A DNA stretch of 64,000 bases from CAVQOB01 sp963714325 (lineage in GTDB: Bacteria > Pseudomonadota > Alphaproteobacteria > Rhizobiales > Hyphomicrobiaceae), in contig CAVQOB010000034.1 in the NCBI GenBank assembly GCA_963714325.1, forward strand, positions 62,001 to 126,000, written 5' to 3'. Positions 33,153 through 43,500 of this stretch are shown piece after piece; position 1 is the first letter of the stretch, and the number at the start of each line of letters is the position of its first letter. The position numbers and the translations under genes are program-made. A model generated the notes under the pieces. The model had not been told where the DNA came from. It worked only from the letters and a program-made list of their open reading frames with translations, and did not search any database.

Positions 33153-33941
33153 ATGCGCAAACTGTTCTGGGGTGATTTGACGACCGAGGATTTCAAGGGG
33201 CTTATTGCCGAGACGACGATTGCGATCCTCCCCATCGCGGCGATCGAGCAGCATGGGCCGCATCTTCCGGTCTCGACCGACACGACAATCGCCAACGGCA
33301 TGATCGCTGAAGTCATCAAGCAACTGCCGGCCGATCTTTCGGTGCTCATCTTGCCAACGCAAGCGATCGGCAAATCCAACGAGCATCTGCAATCACCGGG
33401 TACGCTGACGCTGAGCTGGGAGACGGCGATCCGCGCCTGGACCGAGATCGGCGAGAGCGTGCATCGCGTGGGCTTGCGCAAGTTGATCATGGTCAATAGT
33501 CACGGTGGCAACGTCGATTGCATCAGCGTGGTGGCGCGCGAGTTGCGCGTGCGGCTCGGCATGCTGGCGGTCGCGACGCAGTGGAGCCGGCTTGGTAAGC
33601 CGGCTGGGCTTTACACCGATCTTGAGCAGGCGGTCGGCATTCATGCGGGCGATATCGAGACGTCGCTGATGCTGCACTTCCGGCCGGATCTGGTGCGAAT
33701 GCAGAACGCGCAGAATTTCGTGCCAGCGACGATTGCGATTGCCAAAGAGTTCGACATTCTGCGGCCGACTGGGTTCTCTGCTTTCGGATGGATGGCGCAG
33801 GACCTGCACGCCTCGGGCGCCGCTGGCGACGCATCGCGCGGCACCGCCGACAAAGGCCGCCAGACCGCTGAATTCCAGGCGGCCGAATTCATCAAGCTAG
33901 TGCGGGACGTGACACGGTTTGGGCTCAAGCGGTTGGTGTGA
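33153..33941 (+). CDS. Creatininase-family amidohydrolase
   Basis: About 262 residues. Metal-ligand motifs IEQHGPHLPVSTDTTIANG (Glu, His, Asp) near residue 30-48 and NSHGGNVD near 115 are intact, and GIHAGDIETSLMLH supplies the later Glu. Family members open cyclic amides such as creatinine or act in cofactor synthesis; substrate here is unknown. The start is either 33138 or 33153; the latter matches family length better. An inverted-repeat element precedes it. Confidence 0.88.
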   Translation: MRKLFWGDLTTEDFKGLIAETTIAILPIAAIEQHGPHLPVSTDTTIANGMIAEVIKQLPADLSVLILPTQAIGKSNEHLQSPGTLTLSWETAIRAWTEIGESVHRVGLRKLIMVNSHGGNVDCISVVARELRVRLGMLAVATQWSRLGKPAGLYTDLEQAVGIHAGDIETSLMLHFRPDLVRMQNAQNFVPATIAIAKEFDILRPTGFSAFGWMAQDLHASGAAGDASRGTADKGRQTAEFQAAEFIKLVRDVTRFGLKRLV

Positions 33942-33965
33942 TCTAGCAGTGCCGACCGCCTCTTC

Positions 33966-34808
33966 TCACGTATCCCACTGCGGCGCGAAGCCGACGTTGA
34001 CGACGCGGCCGTCGGATTTGGCGAGAGCGGAGATGCGCTTCATCTCATCTTCACTCAGTGAAAATCCGAAGACGTCGAGGTTTTCAGAGATGCGGGCAGG
34101 TGTGGCCGATTTCGGCACGGCGATGACACCTGGCTGCTGGACCAACCAGCGCAGTGCGATCTGTCCGGCGGTCTTGGACTTGGCGCGGGCGATGTCCTTG
34201 ATCACCTTTTCCTCCAAGACGCCGCCGACTGAGCCGCGACCGAGGGGGCAATAGGCAGTCAGCGCTAGCCCATGCTTTCGGCAGGCGGCCAGCACCTTGG
34301 ATTGATCGAGGTGGGGGTGATACTCGACTTGATTGAGCGCCAGGGGCTCACTCGACAGCTTCACCGCTTCCTCGATCATGCGCGTCGTGAAGTTCGAGAT
34401 GCCAATGTGTTTCGCGAGGCCGCGTTTCTTGGCGTTGACCAGGGCGTTGACCGAGTCCTTCAGCGGGATCGCCGGATTCGGCCAGTGGATCAGCAACAGA
34501 TCAACCGCATCGAGCCCGAGTTTCTTCAAGGACGTTTCGGCCGAGCGTTCGAGTTGGGCGGCGCCGATGTCCTCGAACCAGACTTTGGTGGTGACCCAGA
34601 TGTCCTTGCGCGGGACGCCGCCGGCGCGCAGGCCTTCGCCGACTTCCGTTTCGTTGCCATACTTGGCGGCGGTATCGATGTGGCGATAGCCGGAACGCAG
34701 GGCCGCCGTGACGGCGTTGACGCAGATCTCGCCGGTCATGGGCCAAGTGCCGAGGCCAATGGCGGGGATCTTGGCGCCGTTGGCGGCGACGAGCGGAGTG
34801 GATGACAT
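33966..34808 (-). CDS. Aldo/keto reductase
   Basis: 280 residues with the NADPH-dependent barrel: IGLGTWPM, catalytic Asp/Tyr in RHIDTAAKYGNE, catalytic Lys in TTKVWF, His in LLIHWPNP, ISNFTTRMIEEA, and YHPHLDQ. The C-terminal IAVPKSATPARISENLDVF loop binds NADPH phosphate. It belongs to the 2,5-diketo-D-gluconate reductase-like subgroup; substrate is not defined. Standard length. Confidence 0.9.
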   Translation of the reverse strand: MSSTPLVAANGAKIPAIGLGTWPMTGEICVNAVTAALRSGYRHIDTAAKYGNETEVGEGLRAGGVPRKDIWVTTKVWFEDIGAAQLERSAETSLKKLGLDAVDLLLIHWPNPAIPLKDSVNALVNAKKRGLAKHIGISNFTTRMIEEAVKLSSEPLALNQVEYHPHLDQSKVLAACRKHGLALTAYCPLGRGSVGGVLEEKVIKDIARAKSKTAGQIALRWLVQQPGVIAVPKSATPARISENLDVFGFSLSEDEMKRISALAKSDGRVVNVGFAPQWDT

Positions 34809-34932
34809 GGGAACCTCATTGCAGGGGGAATGCGGGCCGCATGCTCTGCGCCTTGGCCTGAGCTGTCAATCAGCGTCCGTTGGCAGCCTTCGTTGACGGC
34901 GTTCGTCTGCCATGTTCGTCGATAGAGTGTGT

Positions 34933-35811
34933 TCAGCGTGCGTCGGCGGCGGCGCTGGTGCGGCGACTGGCGCCTGCTTTGCGTTCGGCGAGCGAAAGCC
35001 AGCGGCGGCAGCTCGGCAGCGCGATGTTGCAATGGACTGCTATGGCTGCCCGCAACCGCCGCGACGAGGGCGTGCCGGTAACGATGCCAGCGGTCCCTGC
35101 GCCATCGGTTGCGATGTCGCGGGCGCTGCGAGCAATGAGGCCGGCGGCTGTCATGCCGAACATGAAGGGATTGGCTTTGGCGACGGCGGGGCCGAGAATG
35201 GCGGCAACCCGCGTCTCGACTGGCGCTTGCAAAACGCGGGCAGCACCATTGGGGCCGACGAGAAACGCCAGTCGCAAATTGGGGAATGTGGCGGGCAGGC
35301 CCTGGGCCTGGAAGTAGGCGGCATTGTCGCGGGTAAAGGCCTCGGCGGCTTTGCGCGCGGCCACGCGGTCGACGCGAAGCGCCAACAGTTGTGCCGGGGA
35401 TAGCTTGGCGGCTTCATCGGGGAAGTGGCGGCGCATGACGTCGAGCCAGGTTGCCTCGATGAACTGGAATGGGCCGACGGCCGTCGAGCGGGGATTGGCG
35501 GCGTCGTCGCGGCCACCACTCTCGGCGACCATCAGGCGGTCGAGGAATTGTGCCATTGTCATCTCGGCAGGCTTTGCCGGTGGCGAGACGACGGCGGCTG
35601 CGGGTGTCGCTTGAGCGATCACGGTCGGTTTGGTCGGTGCGGGCGATGCAGTGGCCGGCAACGGTGGCGGCGTTTCCGCGTCGGTGCGGATCGTTGGCCA
35701 AAGCAACAGGGTTGCCGCACCCAGGGCCAACGCGAGCACGGCGAGGACACGGCCACGCCGGCAGTTCGCTACCGGCTGCGGTCCTTCAGACGATGTTCTT
35801 GGGCTGGACAT
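34933..35811 (-). CDS. Membrane-anchored lytic transglycosylase (SLT-type)
   Basis: About 292 residues. An N-terminal anchor (VLAVLALALGAATLLLW) is followed by a Pro/Ala-rich linker and a catalytic domain with MVAESGGRDDAANPRSTAVG (catalytic Glu, then SGG) and PFQFIEATWLDVM, typical of the lysozyme-like fold. It cleaves peptidoglycan glycan strands. ATG at 35811 chosen; the ORF extends upstream but shows no support. The C-terminal tail is Arg/Ala-rich and unplaced. Confidence 0.82.
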   Translation of the reverse strand: MSSPRTSSEGPQPVANCRRGRVLAVLALALGAATLLLWPTIRTDAETPPPLPATASPAPTKPTVIAQATPAAAVVSPPAKPAEMTMAQFLDRLMVAESGGRDDAANPRSTAVGPFQFIEATWLDVMRRHFPDEAAKLSPAQLLALRVDRVAARKAAEAFTRDNAAYFQAQGLPATFPNLRLAFLVGPNGAARVLQAPVETRVAAILGPAVAKANPFMFGMTAAGLIARSARDIATDGAGTAGIVTGTPSSRRLRAAIAVHCNIALPSCRRWLSLAERKAGASRRTSAAADAR

Positions 35812-35979
35812 TCTGCTGGGAGATTCCCACGAACCGGTAAATCGCTGATGAACGCTTGTCTTGTCGGTTCGCTGCACTGTTGTGGCGCATAGCTCGGCTG
35901 CAACAGGTGTTGCGGCCTTGCGGTCGATTGCGGGTGTTGCCTACGATACCAATCAGGAAAGTCTCATGGAGAATGTTCG

Positions 35980-36744
35980 ATGTCACTGTTCACGCTCAAG
36001 GGCAAGGTTGCGGTCGTCACGGGCGGCAACGGTGGGATCGGGCTCGGCATGGCCGAGGGGATGGCCGGATTGGGCGCGACCATCGTCATCGCTGGGCGAA
36101 ACGCCGACAAGTCGAAGGCCGCCGCCGCCGATCTGGCCAAGCTCGGCGTTCGGACCGGGGTCGTCGCGGTCAACGTCGCGGACGACGCCTCCTGCAAAGC
36201 GATGATCGCATCCGTCGTCCAGCAGTTCGGGCGGCTCGATATCCTGGTCAACAATGCGGGGATCAACATCCGCAAGCAGCCAGAGGACTATACGCCGGCT
36301 GAATGGCGCGAGATCCTCGGTATCAATCTCGATGGTGCGTTCTATTGCAGCCATGCCGCCTACCCCGAGATGAAGAAGTCGGGGGGCGGAAAAATTATCA
36401 ATACGGGCTCGATGATGTCGATTTTCGGCGCGTCATTCTCGAGCGCCTATGCGGCCTCGAAGGGCGGTATCGTGCAGATGACGCGGGCGCTGGCCTGTGC
36501 GTGGGCGAAGGACAATATCCAGGTCAACGCCGTGTTGCCCGGGTGGATCGACACCGAGCTGACGCAGGCCGCGCGCCGGCAAGTCGACGGCCTGCACGAC
36601 CGGGTGCTGGCACGCACACCTGCGGCGCGCTGGGGAGTACCGGCTGATTTCCGTGGCATTGCAGCGTTCCTGGCGTCGCCTGCATCGGATTTCGTGACGG
36701 GCACGGCGATTCCCGTCGATGGCGGGTTTTCGGTGCAGGGCTAA
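35980..36744 (+). CDS. SDR-family oxidoreductase (classical)
   Basis: 254 residues: TGGNGGIGLGMAEG cofactor loop, NNAGINIRK, Ser in NTGSMMSIFG, and the catalytic YAASKGG (Tyr and Lys), then the PGWID segment and VDGGFS end. Overall similar to KduD-like or FabG-like enzymes; substrate not defined. In contrast to the SDR at 22.5 kb it keeps the complete triad. ATG at 35980 lies 16 bases after GGAGAATG. It is followed closely by a thioesterase gene. Confidence 0.9.
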   Translation: MSLFTLKGKVAVVTGGNGGIGLGMAEGMAGLGATIVIAGRNADKSKAAAADLAKLGVRTGVVAVNVADDASCKAMIASVVQQFGRLDILVNNAGINIRKQPEDYTPAEWREILGINLDGAFYCSHAAYPEMKKSGGGKIINTGSMMSIFGASFSSAYAASKGGIVQMTRALACAWAKDNIQVNAVLPGWIDTELTQAARRQVDGLHDRVLARTPAARWGVPADFRGIAAFLASPASDFVTGTAIPVDGGFSVQG

Positions 36745-36787
36745 GGGCTCTGGTCCATGCTAACGTCCGCTGAAGTTTCGGCGGGAG

Positions 36788-37204
36788 ATGTCAATGTTGG
36801 ACTTGAGTAGGATCAGCCTTGGGATGCAAGGCACGGCCGGGCTGGTGGTTGGTGTAGAACACACCGCGCCACGCGTCGGCAGTGGGCGAGTTGCCGTGCT
36901 GGCGACGCCTGTCATGATCAACCTGATCGAAGCGGCGGCGCTGGCGGCGATCGAGGATCAGCTCCCCGATGGCCATCAAAGTCTCGGTATCCATCTGGAT
37001 GTCCGGCACTTCGCGGCAACGCCGGTTGGCATGCGCGTGACGGCAACGGCCGAGGTGCTCGCCATTGATGGCAGGACGGTCTCGTTCCGCGTTGAAGCGC
37101 GCGACGAAAAAGAACTGATCGGCGACGGCCGCCATCAACGCGTTGTCGTCAACGTTGCCCGCTTCGATGAACGCGTGAAGAAGAAGCTCGGGCCATCCGC
37201 CTAG
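36788..37204 (+). CDS. Hotdog-fold thioesterase (FlK-like)
   Basis: 138 residues of the fluoroacetyl-CoA thioesterase-like hotdog group. Key stretches: VGSGRVAVLATPVMINLIEAAA (with the conserved Thr and Glu) and HQSLGIHLDVRHFAATPVGM. Family enzymes hydrolyse short acyl-CoA. It is 44 bases downstream of the SDR gene. Start ATG at 36788; a second Met lies two codons on. Confidence 0.85.
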   Translation: MSMLDLSRISLGMQGTAGLVVGVEHTAPRVGSGRVAVLATPVMINLIEAAALAAIEDQLPDGHQSLGIHLDVRHFAATPVGMRVTATAEVLAIDGRTVSFRVEARDEKELIGDGRHQRVVVNVARFDERVKKKLGPSA

Positions 37205-37244
37205 AGTTCGCAACCAGTCGGTTGACGCCTGAGCTGCCCCGATC

Positions 37245-37387
37245 GTCATGGCCGCGGAGGCGGCCACCCAAGCAAATTTCCGTAAGATGCAGCGGGTAGC
37301 CAAAACCACTGTCGTATCTGATCGGTCCAGGCGGCGTATGAAGCCAATTTGCACCTTGCTTGGGTGGCCGCCTGCGCGGCCATGACG
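37245..37387. repeat. Inverted-repeat element, family A, copy 1
   Basis: Left arm GTCATGGCCGCGGAGGCGGC then CACCCAAGCAA (37245-37275) and right arm TTGCTTGGGTGGCCGCC to CCATGACG (37356-37387) are complementary with one difference. Each arm also holds its own hairpin, TGGCCGC-GGAG-GCGGCCA. The ~80-base interior is unrelated in the other copies at 43.6 and 60.4 kb. Non-coding. Confidence 0.85.
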
Positions 37388-37447
37388 TAATCTTTGGTAT
37401 TCGCCCGTGTGCTACGTCTGCACCGCACGATATCGTAAAGTCGCCGG

Positions 37448-37918
37448 TTATTTCACGCCGAGCAGTTCGACGTCGAACATCAGTGTCGCGTTGGGCGGGA
37501 TGACGCCGCCAGCGCCGCGTGCGCCGTAGCCGAGCTCGGGCGGAATGATCAGTGTGCGCTTGCCACCGACTTTCATGGTGGCGACGCCTTCGTCCCAGCC
37601 GGCGATGACGCGCTTGGTGCCGATCGGGAATTCGAAGGGCTGGCCGCGATCGAGGGAGCTGTCGAATTTGGCGCCCTTGACGCCGTCTTGATAGAGCCAG
37701 CCGGTGTAATGCATGACGCAGGTCTGGCCGGTTTTCGGCGAGACGCCGGTACCAACGGTGCTGTCGGTGAACTTCAATCCTGATGCTGTTGTCATGGTCT
37801 TTCCGGGGTCCTGGGCTGATGCTGGATTGAATGTGCTTGCGGCCATGGTGATACAGACGGCGGTCATGAGGGCCTGGGCGGCGAACATGCTGCGGTGTCG
37901 CAACGTGGGCATAGGCAA
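37448..37918 (-). CDS. FKBP-type peptidyl-prolyl isomerase, periplasmic
   Basis: 156 residues, with a hydrophobic signal ending NPASAQ, then TASGLKFTDSTVGTG, VMHYTGWLYQDG, FDSSLDRGQPFEF, VIAGWDEGVATMKVGGKR and GYGARGAGGVIPPNATLMFDVELLGVK, the complete FKBP domain. It folds proline-containing periplasmic proteins. Start may be the Met at 37888. Confidence 0.93.
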   Translation of the reverse strand: MPMPTLRHRSMFAAQALMTAVCITMAASTFNPASAQDPGKTMTTASGLKFTDSTVGTGVSPKTGQTCVMHYTGWLYQDGVKGAKFDSSLDRGQPFEFPIGTKRVIAGWDEGVATMKVGGKRTLIIPPELGYGARGAGGVIPPNATLMFDVELLGVK

Positions 37919-38005
37919 CCTCGGGGAGAAGACCTAACGATGATCAGCGGGTTCTCGGGTGTCAGGCGAAAACTTGCAAGACGTTTTTTTGGGCAACGCA
38001 TCGTT

Positions 38006-39181
38006 CTAACGTGACGTATGCAAGGCCCCGCATCCGCGTCGTGCCGCGAACTGCAATCCATGGGCGATCAGTCCGGCGATCAGGCCCCAGAAGGCCGAAC
38101 CGACGCCGAATATGGCGACGCCCGACGCGGTCACGGCGAAGGTCAATCCTGGTGCGAAGCGATCGTCATTGGAACTGAAGGCAGCTCCAAGGGCTGCAAT
38201 CATCGGCCCGGCGAGGGCGAGGCCGGCGACGGTTTTCACCAGAGCCGCTGGCAGCGCTGCCAACAGGCCGACCAGCGACGGGCCGGCGAGGCCGAAGGCC
38301 AGATAGGCGAGGGCATAGGGCGGGCCCGCCCACCAGCGCTGCTTAGGATCGCGATGGGAATCTGGCCCCGTGCAGATGGCGGCCGATATGGCGGCGAGAT
38401 TTGACGTGTGAGCGGCGAATGGCGCGGTCACTAATGACGCCAATCCGGTGAGCCCAAGGATCGCGCGGGTCGGCAGCTCCTGATAGCCCGAGGCGCGCAG
38501 CACAGCAAAGCCGGCGAGGTTTTGCGAGGCCATGGTGACCAGGAACAGCGGCACGCCGAGACCAAGGACGGCGGCTGGATCAAAGGCCGGTGTCACCCAT
38601 TCCAGATGCGCGAAGGCGAGCGGCGGCAACGGCTGCATCATGCCGAGCGTGCTGGCGAGAGCGGCGCCAGCGATCAGCACCGCAATCACTGCCAGCGATG
38701 GCGCCAGCAGGCGCATGACAAGGAAGATCGCGAGCAGCGGGAGGATCAGCGGAGCGGCCGATGGGATGGCTTCGAAAGGCGCCATGACCAAGCGCAGGAG
38801 CACGCCGGCGAGCATCGCGGCCGCAATGGGCGTCGGAATGGTCTCGATCAGGCGAGTCAGCGGCGCAATCATCGCCGCGAGCAGGATCAAGAGTGCGGCG
38901 ACAATGAATGCGCCGACGCCGGCTTCCATGCCAATGCCGCCGCCCGAGGCGGCGATCAGTGCGGCGCCCGGTGTCGACCAAGCGGTGATGATGGGCAGAC
39001 GATGGCGGATCGAGAGGATGGCGGTTGTCGCCGCCATGGCGAAGCAGAGCGCGGTGATCCAAGATGCGGTCTGGCCGGGCGTGGCCTTCAGCGCGTCCGC
39101 CGCCGCGAGGACGATGGCGATCGAGCCGCCACAGCCGACGACGGCCGCAGTCAATCCGGCGAGCAAGGGGGCGAGCGGCAT
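38006..39181 (-). CDS. BenE-family benzoate/H+ symporter-like membrane protein
   Basis: About 391 residues with many hydrophobic segments. N-terminal LLAGLTAAVVGCGGSIAIVL, the ITAWSTPGAAL motif, and TSNLAAISAAICTGPDSH are BenE landmarks. It probably imports benzoate or a similar aromatic acid, in line with a beta-ketoadipate-like thiolase elsewhere, but no benzoate-degradation genes are adjacent. The ATG at 39181 (MPLAPLL) is preferred to the upstream one. Confidence 0.88.
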   Translation of the reverse strand: MPLAPLLAGLTAAVVGCGGSIAIVLAAADALKATPGQTASWITALCFAMAATTAILSIRHRLPIITAWSTPGAALIAASGGGIGMEAGVGAFIVAALLILLAAMIAPLTRLIETIPTPIAAAMLAGVLLRLVMAPFEAIPSAAPLILPLLAIFLVMRLLAPSLAVIAVLIAGAALASTLGMMQPLPPLAFAHLEWVTPAFDPAAVLGLGVPLFLVTMASQNLAGFAVLRASGYQELPTRAILGLTGLASLVTAPFAAHTSNLAAISAAICTGPDSHRDPKQRWWAGPPYALAYLAFGLAGPSLVGLLAALPAALVKTVAGLALAGPMIAALGAAFSSNDDRFAPGLTFAVTASGVAIFGVGSAFWGLIAGLIAHGLQFAARRGCGALHTSR

Positions 39182-39283
39182 GCGTGTCTCGTGCGGATCG
39201 AAAAGCGGTTGGCGCGTGTCACCGCTATAGCGGGCATGACGGCGTGGCGCCATTGCCAATGCGTTTTTTGATGTTGCGGCGTT

Positions 39284-39724
39284 TTACACCGTAGGACGGC
39301 CTTCGCAGGTCGATGACTTACCCCGGTGCCAGGCCATGGCACCCCATTGCTTCGAAAACACAAGCTTGCCGTTTAGTCGCAAATCGTTTGGAGGCGCGAG
39401 ATAGAATACGAAACAGTTCTCACCCGTTGCCCGCAACCGCCAGCAGGCGCCGCCGTTGCCAGCATCGTAGAGTGTGCAGAATATCGACCCCTCAATCGTC
39501 CAACGCCCGGTCAATTTTCTGTTGTCCTCTTGATAGTCGATGCGGCCGTCGGTGCTGTACGTTTCCGACCACGACGCGCCACCTGGGTAGACGCCGTCGA
39601 CCGGCTTGCCGGAGAAGGCGCTGCGCAGTTGCGACCCGCTCATCATGTCGGTTTGCGCCGACGCGCCGGACGCCAGCAGCGCGATCGCCGCCGCCGCGCA
39701 GCCCAAGTTGACGCGCTTCGCCAT
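39284..39724 (-). CDS. Small secreted hypothetical protein
   Basis: 146 residues: signal peptide ending GASAQT, then a compact domain with GKPVDGVYPGGASWSETY, GRWTIEGSIFCTLYD, CWRLRATGENCFVFY; four cysteines suggest disulphides. Resembles the DUF995-type periplasmic family, whose function is not known. The start ATG shares one base with the moaB stop, so the two genes are co-translated. Confidence 0.75.
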   Translation of the reverse strand: MAKRVNLGCAAAAIALLASGASAQTDMMSGSQLRSAFSGKPVDGVYPGGASWSETYSTDGRIDYQEDNRKLTGRWTIEGSIFCTLYDAGNGGACWRLRATGENCFVFYLAPPNDLRLNGKLVFSKQWGAMAWHRGKSSTCEGRPTV

Positions 39725-40269
39725 TACGCTTTTCTCCCGCGGTGCTCTTCCAAGCGCGGCATGATCTCGACGAAGTTGCAGGGGCGATGGCGATTGTCGA
39801 GTTGCCATTTGAGGATGCCTTGCCAGGCGTCCTTGCAGGCACCGGGCGAGCCTGGCAGGCAGAAGATATAGGTGCCGTGCGCGAGGCCGGCGCAGGCGCG
39901 CGACTGGATGGTCGAGGTTTCTATTTTGGCGAAGGAGATGATGTGGAAGACGGTGGAGAAGCCGTCGATCTCTTTCTCAAAGAGCGGCTTGATCGCTTCG
40001 GGTGTGACGTCGCGGCCGGTGAAACCGGTGCCGCCTGTCGTGATGACGACATCGATCCTGGGATCATCGATCCAGCTTTGGACCTTGGCGCGGATGGCGG
40101 GGATATCATCTTTCACCAGTGCGCGATCGGCGACCGTGTGGCCGTCGGCGGTGATCATGTCGGCGAGGGTGTTACCGGATTTGTCCTCGGCGAGGGTGCG
40201 TGTATCGGACATCGTGAGGATGGCGATGCGGACGGGGATGAACGGGCGGCTCTCGTCGATACGGGGCAT
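39724..40269 (-). CDS. moaB: Molybdenum cofactor biosynthesis protein B
   Basis: 181 residues, MoaB/MogA fold: IAILTMSDTRTLAEDKSG, VITTGGTGFTGRDVTPEAI, FHIISFAKIE and FCLPGSPGACKDAW. It adenylates molybdopterin in the route to the cofactor used by enzymes such as NapA. The stop overlaps the start of the small secreted protein gene. Confidence 0.93.
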   Translation of the reverse strand: MPRIDESRPFIPVRIAILTMSDTRTLAEDKSGNTLADMITADGHTVADRALVKDDIPAIRAKVQSWIDDPRIDVVITTGGTGFTGRDVTPEAIKPLFEKEIDGFSTVFHIISFAKIETSTIQSRACAGLAHGTYIFCLPGSPGACKDAWQGILKWQLDNRHRPCNFVEIMPRLEEHRGRKA

Positions 40270-40391
40270 GGCTTACGATTCCAAATGTGCATACTCCGGT
40301 GAGCTTAGCGCATCGCGGCAGATTTGGCATGCGCACCATCTTGCTGGTTGCTCTCCGCGCTGCTCGGTGCAGGGGTGAAGGGCCATTTCTG

Positions 40392-40522
40392 CCCTCTCCC
40401 CGCTTGCGGGGGGAGGAAGAGACCAGCCAGACAGGGCTGGTCGAAGGTGAGGGACAGCGACGGACTCGAACAAGCGGGTGCCCCTCACCCTAACCCTCTC
40501 CCCGTGAAGAACGGGGAGAGGG
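40392..40522. repeat. Palindromic intergenic element, family D
   Basis: Two hairpins of CCCTCTCCCCG type. One at 40392-40415 (CTCCCCGC/GCGGGGGGAG). The second at 40494-40522 has CCCTCTCCCCGT/ACGGGGAGAGGG with a GAAGA loop. Between them GGTGAGG and CCTCACC also pair. This resembles widespread proteobacterial CCCTCACCC-type repeats; it lies between moaB and the VWA gene. Confidence 0.8.
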
Positions 40523-40531
40523 AGGTTCCCC

Positions 40532-43500
40532 TTATGGCCGTGCTGATTTCGCGAGGCGGGTGAGGCTGATGAATTCGGCGCGGTAGCCGAAGGGGTCATC
40601 GCCGCGGGCCGTTGATGCGAGGGCTGCTGCCTGATCGAAGCCGAAGATCTTGGTGTGCAGCGCGCCTTTGAGCAACTGCCCGAAGCCGGCGACGGCGATG
40701 GAGAAGCGGACGTCAGGCGAGGCATTGGCGAGGGGTTGCTCGGCGTTGCTGACAATCGGGAGCGTCAGTAGTTTGCTCGCGTCTTCCTTCGGCAACTTGT
40801 ATCGCAATTTCAGGAAGCCGAGTTCGGCGTCGGGGGTGCCGATGCCGGCGGGTTCGCGACGGGTGGTGTCGGGCCGGGCGTAGCGCAGCGGATCGGTTGC
40901 CGAGGCGACCGCGCCGATGGGGGTGATTTCGTAGATCGCCGTCACGCTGAGGCCGGAACCGATTTCGGCGGCGTCGACCTGATCGTTGTTGAAGTCTTCG
41001 CGGCGGAGCGCGCGTTTCTCATAGCCGATCAGGCGGTATTCGCTGACCTGGGTTGGATTGAACTCGACCTGGATCTTGGCGTCCTTGGCGATCGGGAACA
41101 GGGTCGACGAGACTTCATCGACGAGCACCTTGCGGGCTTCGGCGAGCGTGTCGATGTAGGCGGCGGCGCCGTTGCCGTTGCGGGCGAGCGTTTGCATCAG
41201 CGCGTCGTTGTGGTTGCCGATGCCAACGCCGAGCACGGAGAGGAAGATGCCGGTCTCGCGCTTCTTTTCGATGAAGGATTTGAGTTGATTGCGGTCGGAG
41301 ATGCCGATGTTGAAGTCGCCGTCAGTCGCCAGGATGATGCGGTTGACGCCAGCTTTGTCGAAGTTGGCTTCGGCGAGGCTGTAGGCTTTTTGAAGTCCGC
41401 CTTCGCCATAGGTGCCACCGCCGGCTTGCAGGCTGTCGATAACGCTGATGATGCGCGCCTTATCGAGTGCTTTGGTTGGCTCCAAGGCGACGCGAGTGTT
41501 GTTGGCGTAGGTGACGATGGCGACGGTGTCGTCGGGTTTCAATTGCTCGACGAGCATGCGGAAGGCGTTGCGCAACAGCGGCAGGCGATCGGCGGGGCCC
41601 ATGGAGCCGGACACGTCGACGAGGAAGACGAGGTTGGCGCGCGGGCGCTGGGTCGCTTCGAAGGCGTAGCCTTTGACGGCGATGTGCACGAGTTTGTTGG
41701 CGGTGTTCCAGGGTGAAGGGACGACGGTGACGGTTGGCAGGAACGGCGCGCTGGCGGATTCGGGGCGTGGATAATCGTAGGGGAAATAGTTGATCATTTC
41801 CTCGACGCGGACGGCGTCCTTCGACGGGAAACGACCAGCGTTGAGGGCGCGACGGACGAAGGCATAGGAGGCGGTGTCGACATCCATCGAGAAGGTGGAG
41901 ACAGGATCTTCCGCGACGCGTTTGATCGGATAGGGATCGAGCGCCTCGAAGCGGTCGCGGCCTTCGGTGATTTGCGGCGGTTGCGCGAGTTCGGCGCGTT
42001 TGGCGGCGATTTCACGATCGAGCGACGCGATCTGTTCGCCGAGGACACGGCCTTGGGCTTGCGCGCGGTGGAGTGCGTCGCGCTCCTGTTCGAGGCGCGT
42101 GACATCGGCGATGCGTTCGCGGGTGTCCGGGGTTGGGCGTTGGGTCGTGGCTGGGGCGTCGACGGGTGCGCCTAAGCCCGACATGTTGAAACGACGGGTC
42201 CCTGAATTGGTATTGTCGAGGCCCTGAACCGCTACGAGTGGTGGTGCCATGGCGATCACGGAATTTTGGCGGTCGCCTTTGCGGGCGGTGGTTGCGGCCG
42301 AATTTGCTGCGCGTTCGGCGGCAGCGCTCGCGGCTTCGATGGCTGTCGGTGCGGCGCTTGGCGCCGCGGCTGTTACCGGGCCGGACTTGGGTTCTGCGGG
42401 TTTGGCCGGTGCCTTGTCACCGCCTGCTGCGAGCTGTTGGCCGCTGTCCGCGTCGGATTTGCGCCGCGCCTCAGCCTTTGCCTTGGCGTCGGCGGCCGCT
42501 GTGGCGGTGGCTTGCTTTTTGAAATCGTCGAACAGCGCCGTTTGCTGCTCGACAAGCTGGCGCATAATCGGCGCCCGCGCTTGGGTATAGCCGACATTGT
42601 CATTCGGTGGACCGGCGAGCGCGACGCTGAAGCCCGTCATCGGGATCGGGAAGGAGTTGCGATTTTGATTGTGCAGCACGTTCGTCATCAGGGTCGTCGC
42701 ACTCTGCAGTCGCTGCATCAGTGTTGCGTCGGCCGGTACGCTGAACGTGCAGCCGGACGCGTCGCAGTTGACTTGGGTCATGATTAGATCAGGCGACGCG
42801 GCATCGATTGAGACAGTCATCGTCGCACCGGTCGGCAGGACCAATGGCACGCGGATCAGGAAGGTCCTGCGGCCTGTAGCGACATCATCGTGCAGCGCTG
42901 CCGCCACGAGAACCTGGCCGGTGTTGCCGTCGAGGCGCTCGTGTTGGATGAGGCAGAGCGTCGTGCTGCCGGTCGGCTCGCAGAGCTTGACCCAGGCGGA
43001 GGGCCTGGTTGGTTGTGTCGCGGCGGTGCTTGTGGGCTGGGTTGCGGGGACTGGGACTGATGGTGCGGGCGATGCAGCCGGTGCGGCGGCCATCTTGGCG
43101 GCGGGTGTCGGAGGGTCTACGGGAACGACCGTGACGCGGCGGGGCGCTTCATCCTGGGCGACGCGTGTGCGCTGGTCGTCGCGGATTTTTTCGGCGGTGG
43201 CTTTGTTGTCGGCCAACTGTCGCTCGGCATTGGCTTTCGCGAGCGGAGATGAAACGGGCTCGCTGGATTTGAAATTCGTTGTCTCGCGATAGGTGTGGAA
43301 GGCGAGGGGGGCGGCAACAATCAGTGCGGCGACGGACGCGGCGATGGCGTAGTTGGGGCGAGCCATGAAGAACCTCCGAGGTGTTTTCGCTGTCACCTCA
43401 GTTGGACGCAGGGGCACGACATTTGCTTTGGTAGCGCGCTTAGAATTTTCCGTTGCTGATTGTTGCGCCATTGCGAACGCTGCAAGCGCTGCTGCGCGTG

